Shown: piece by piece, positions 59,425 through 59,619 of the stretch | How the letters are laid out: each line of letters starts with the position of its first letter | How positions within the stretch are numbered: position 1 is the stretch's first letter | Assembly: GCA_031378805.1 (NCBI GenBank) | Contig: JANNEO010000088.1 | Location: 1-59,619, forward strand | DNA: 59,619 nt | Direction of reading: 5' to 3' | From: JADCCX01 sp031378805 | GTDB taxonomy: Bacteria > Pseudomonadota > Alphaproteobacteria > Rhizobiales > Beijerinckiaceae | Notes under the pieces: model-generated | Told to the model about the DNA's origin: nothing | Seen by the model: the letters and a program-made list of their open reading frames with translations, nothing else | Databases searched by the model: none | Translations under genes and position numbers: made by a program

Positions 59425-59619
59425 GGGTCGATCAATTCACGCTCGATCAAACGCCCTGCGCTCGCATCCGCGATGGACCGGACCAGCATGTCGCGGTTGG
59501 CTTTGGTGCTGAGCAAATAAAGCGTCTCGTCCATCGCCTCCCAGTCCTTGAGCGGAATCACGACCATGTCTTCATGGCCCTGACGCGACACCACGAGATG
59601 GTCGCGGTCCTGCTCCAGC
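59421..59619 (-). CDS. yefM: YefM-type antitoxin, C-terminal part (5' end outside window)
   Basis: Minus-strand frame open to the right window edge, ending at the TGA overlapped by yoeB. The visible 65 residues read LEQDRDHLVVSRQGHEDMVV, then IPLKDWEAMDETLYLLSTKAN, and end RLIERELIDP. This is the usual YefM pattern: the last strand and helix of the dimer fold and the tail that binds YoeB. The DNA-binding N-terminus and operator lie beyond the window. Confidence 0.9.
   Translation of the reverse strand, partial: LEQDRDHLVVSRQGHEDMVVIPLKDWEAMDETLYLLSTKANRDMLVRSIADASAGRLIERELIDP

Overview
The window is about 59.6 kb of GC-rich chromosome from an alphaproteobacterium, most probably of the order Hyphomicrobiales (Rhizobiales). 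I base this on the gene content and order: Omp25-like outer-membrane barrels, a groESL operon under a perfect CIRCE element, rpoN-hpf-ptsN in a row, rpoZ divergent from a LabA-like NYN gene, etfBA, DUF1491 and DUF2798 proteins, an OlsB-like acyltransferase next to a PmtA-like methyltransferase, and two families of palindromic intergenic repeats of a kind common in that order. I cannot fix the genus from sequence alone.

Left part (1-14 kb): the end of an NHL beta-propeller protein, a Phd/VapC-type toxin-antitoxin pair, moaA, a DUF971 gene, and a second antitoxin/PIN-toxin pair whose toxin is split by a -1 frameshift. Then come an SDR/glycosyltransferase pair, three tandem Omp25-like barrels, a GST, a cold-shock protein, a tiny 27-residue membrane-peptide transcription unit, an extensin-like lipoprotein, a protease-inhibitor-like lipoprotein, a small phosphatase, a winged-helix regulator, and a remnant that joins the start of a DUF1445 hydro-lyase to the end of a TRAP permease.

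Middle (14-31 kb): an oligopeptide ABC transporter operon (oppA, oppB, oppC, fused oppDF) in which every gene junction carries a composite palindromic repeat. It is followed by a Bug-type binding protein, a chemoreceptor, fabI, a histidine phosphatase, a CcdA-like/thioredoxin pair, aroC, an NDUFA9-like epimerase, an FAD amine oxidase, glucokinase, and then ptsN, hpf and rpoN on the minus strand.

Right part (33-59.6 kb): a membrane-lipid pair (methyltransferase and acyltransferase with abutting stop codons), a hybrid histidine kinase, a YifB/ComM ATPase, ispG, etfBA, DUF1491, a kinase plus peptidoglycan-binding protein operon, sufE, a 2-hydroxychromene-2-carboxylate isomerase, groSL with CIRCE, tRNA-Val(CAC), an L,D-transpeptidase, rpoZ and the labA-like gene, succinate-semialdehyde dehydrogenase, an aminotransferase, gyrB, an AT-richer DoxX gene, and a YefM-YoeB pair at the edge.

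Most of the window is ordinary core chromosome. I see no phage, CRISPR array, IS transposase or biosynthetic cluster, and no complete undescribed multi-gene system. The points most worth checking are the self-contained 27-aa peptide unit, the toxin with a canonical slippery heptamer at its frame break, the hydro-lyase/TRAP chimera, and the two modular palindrome families, including their presence in every opp gap.
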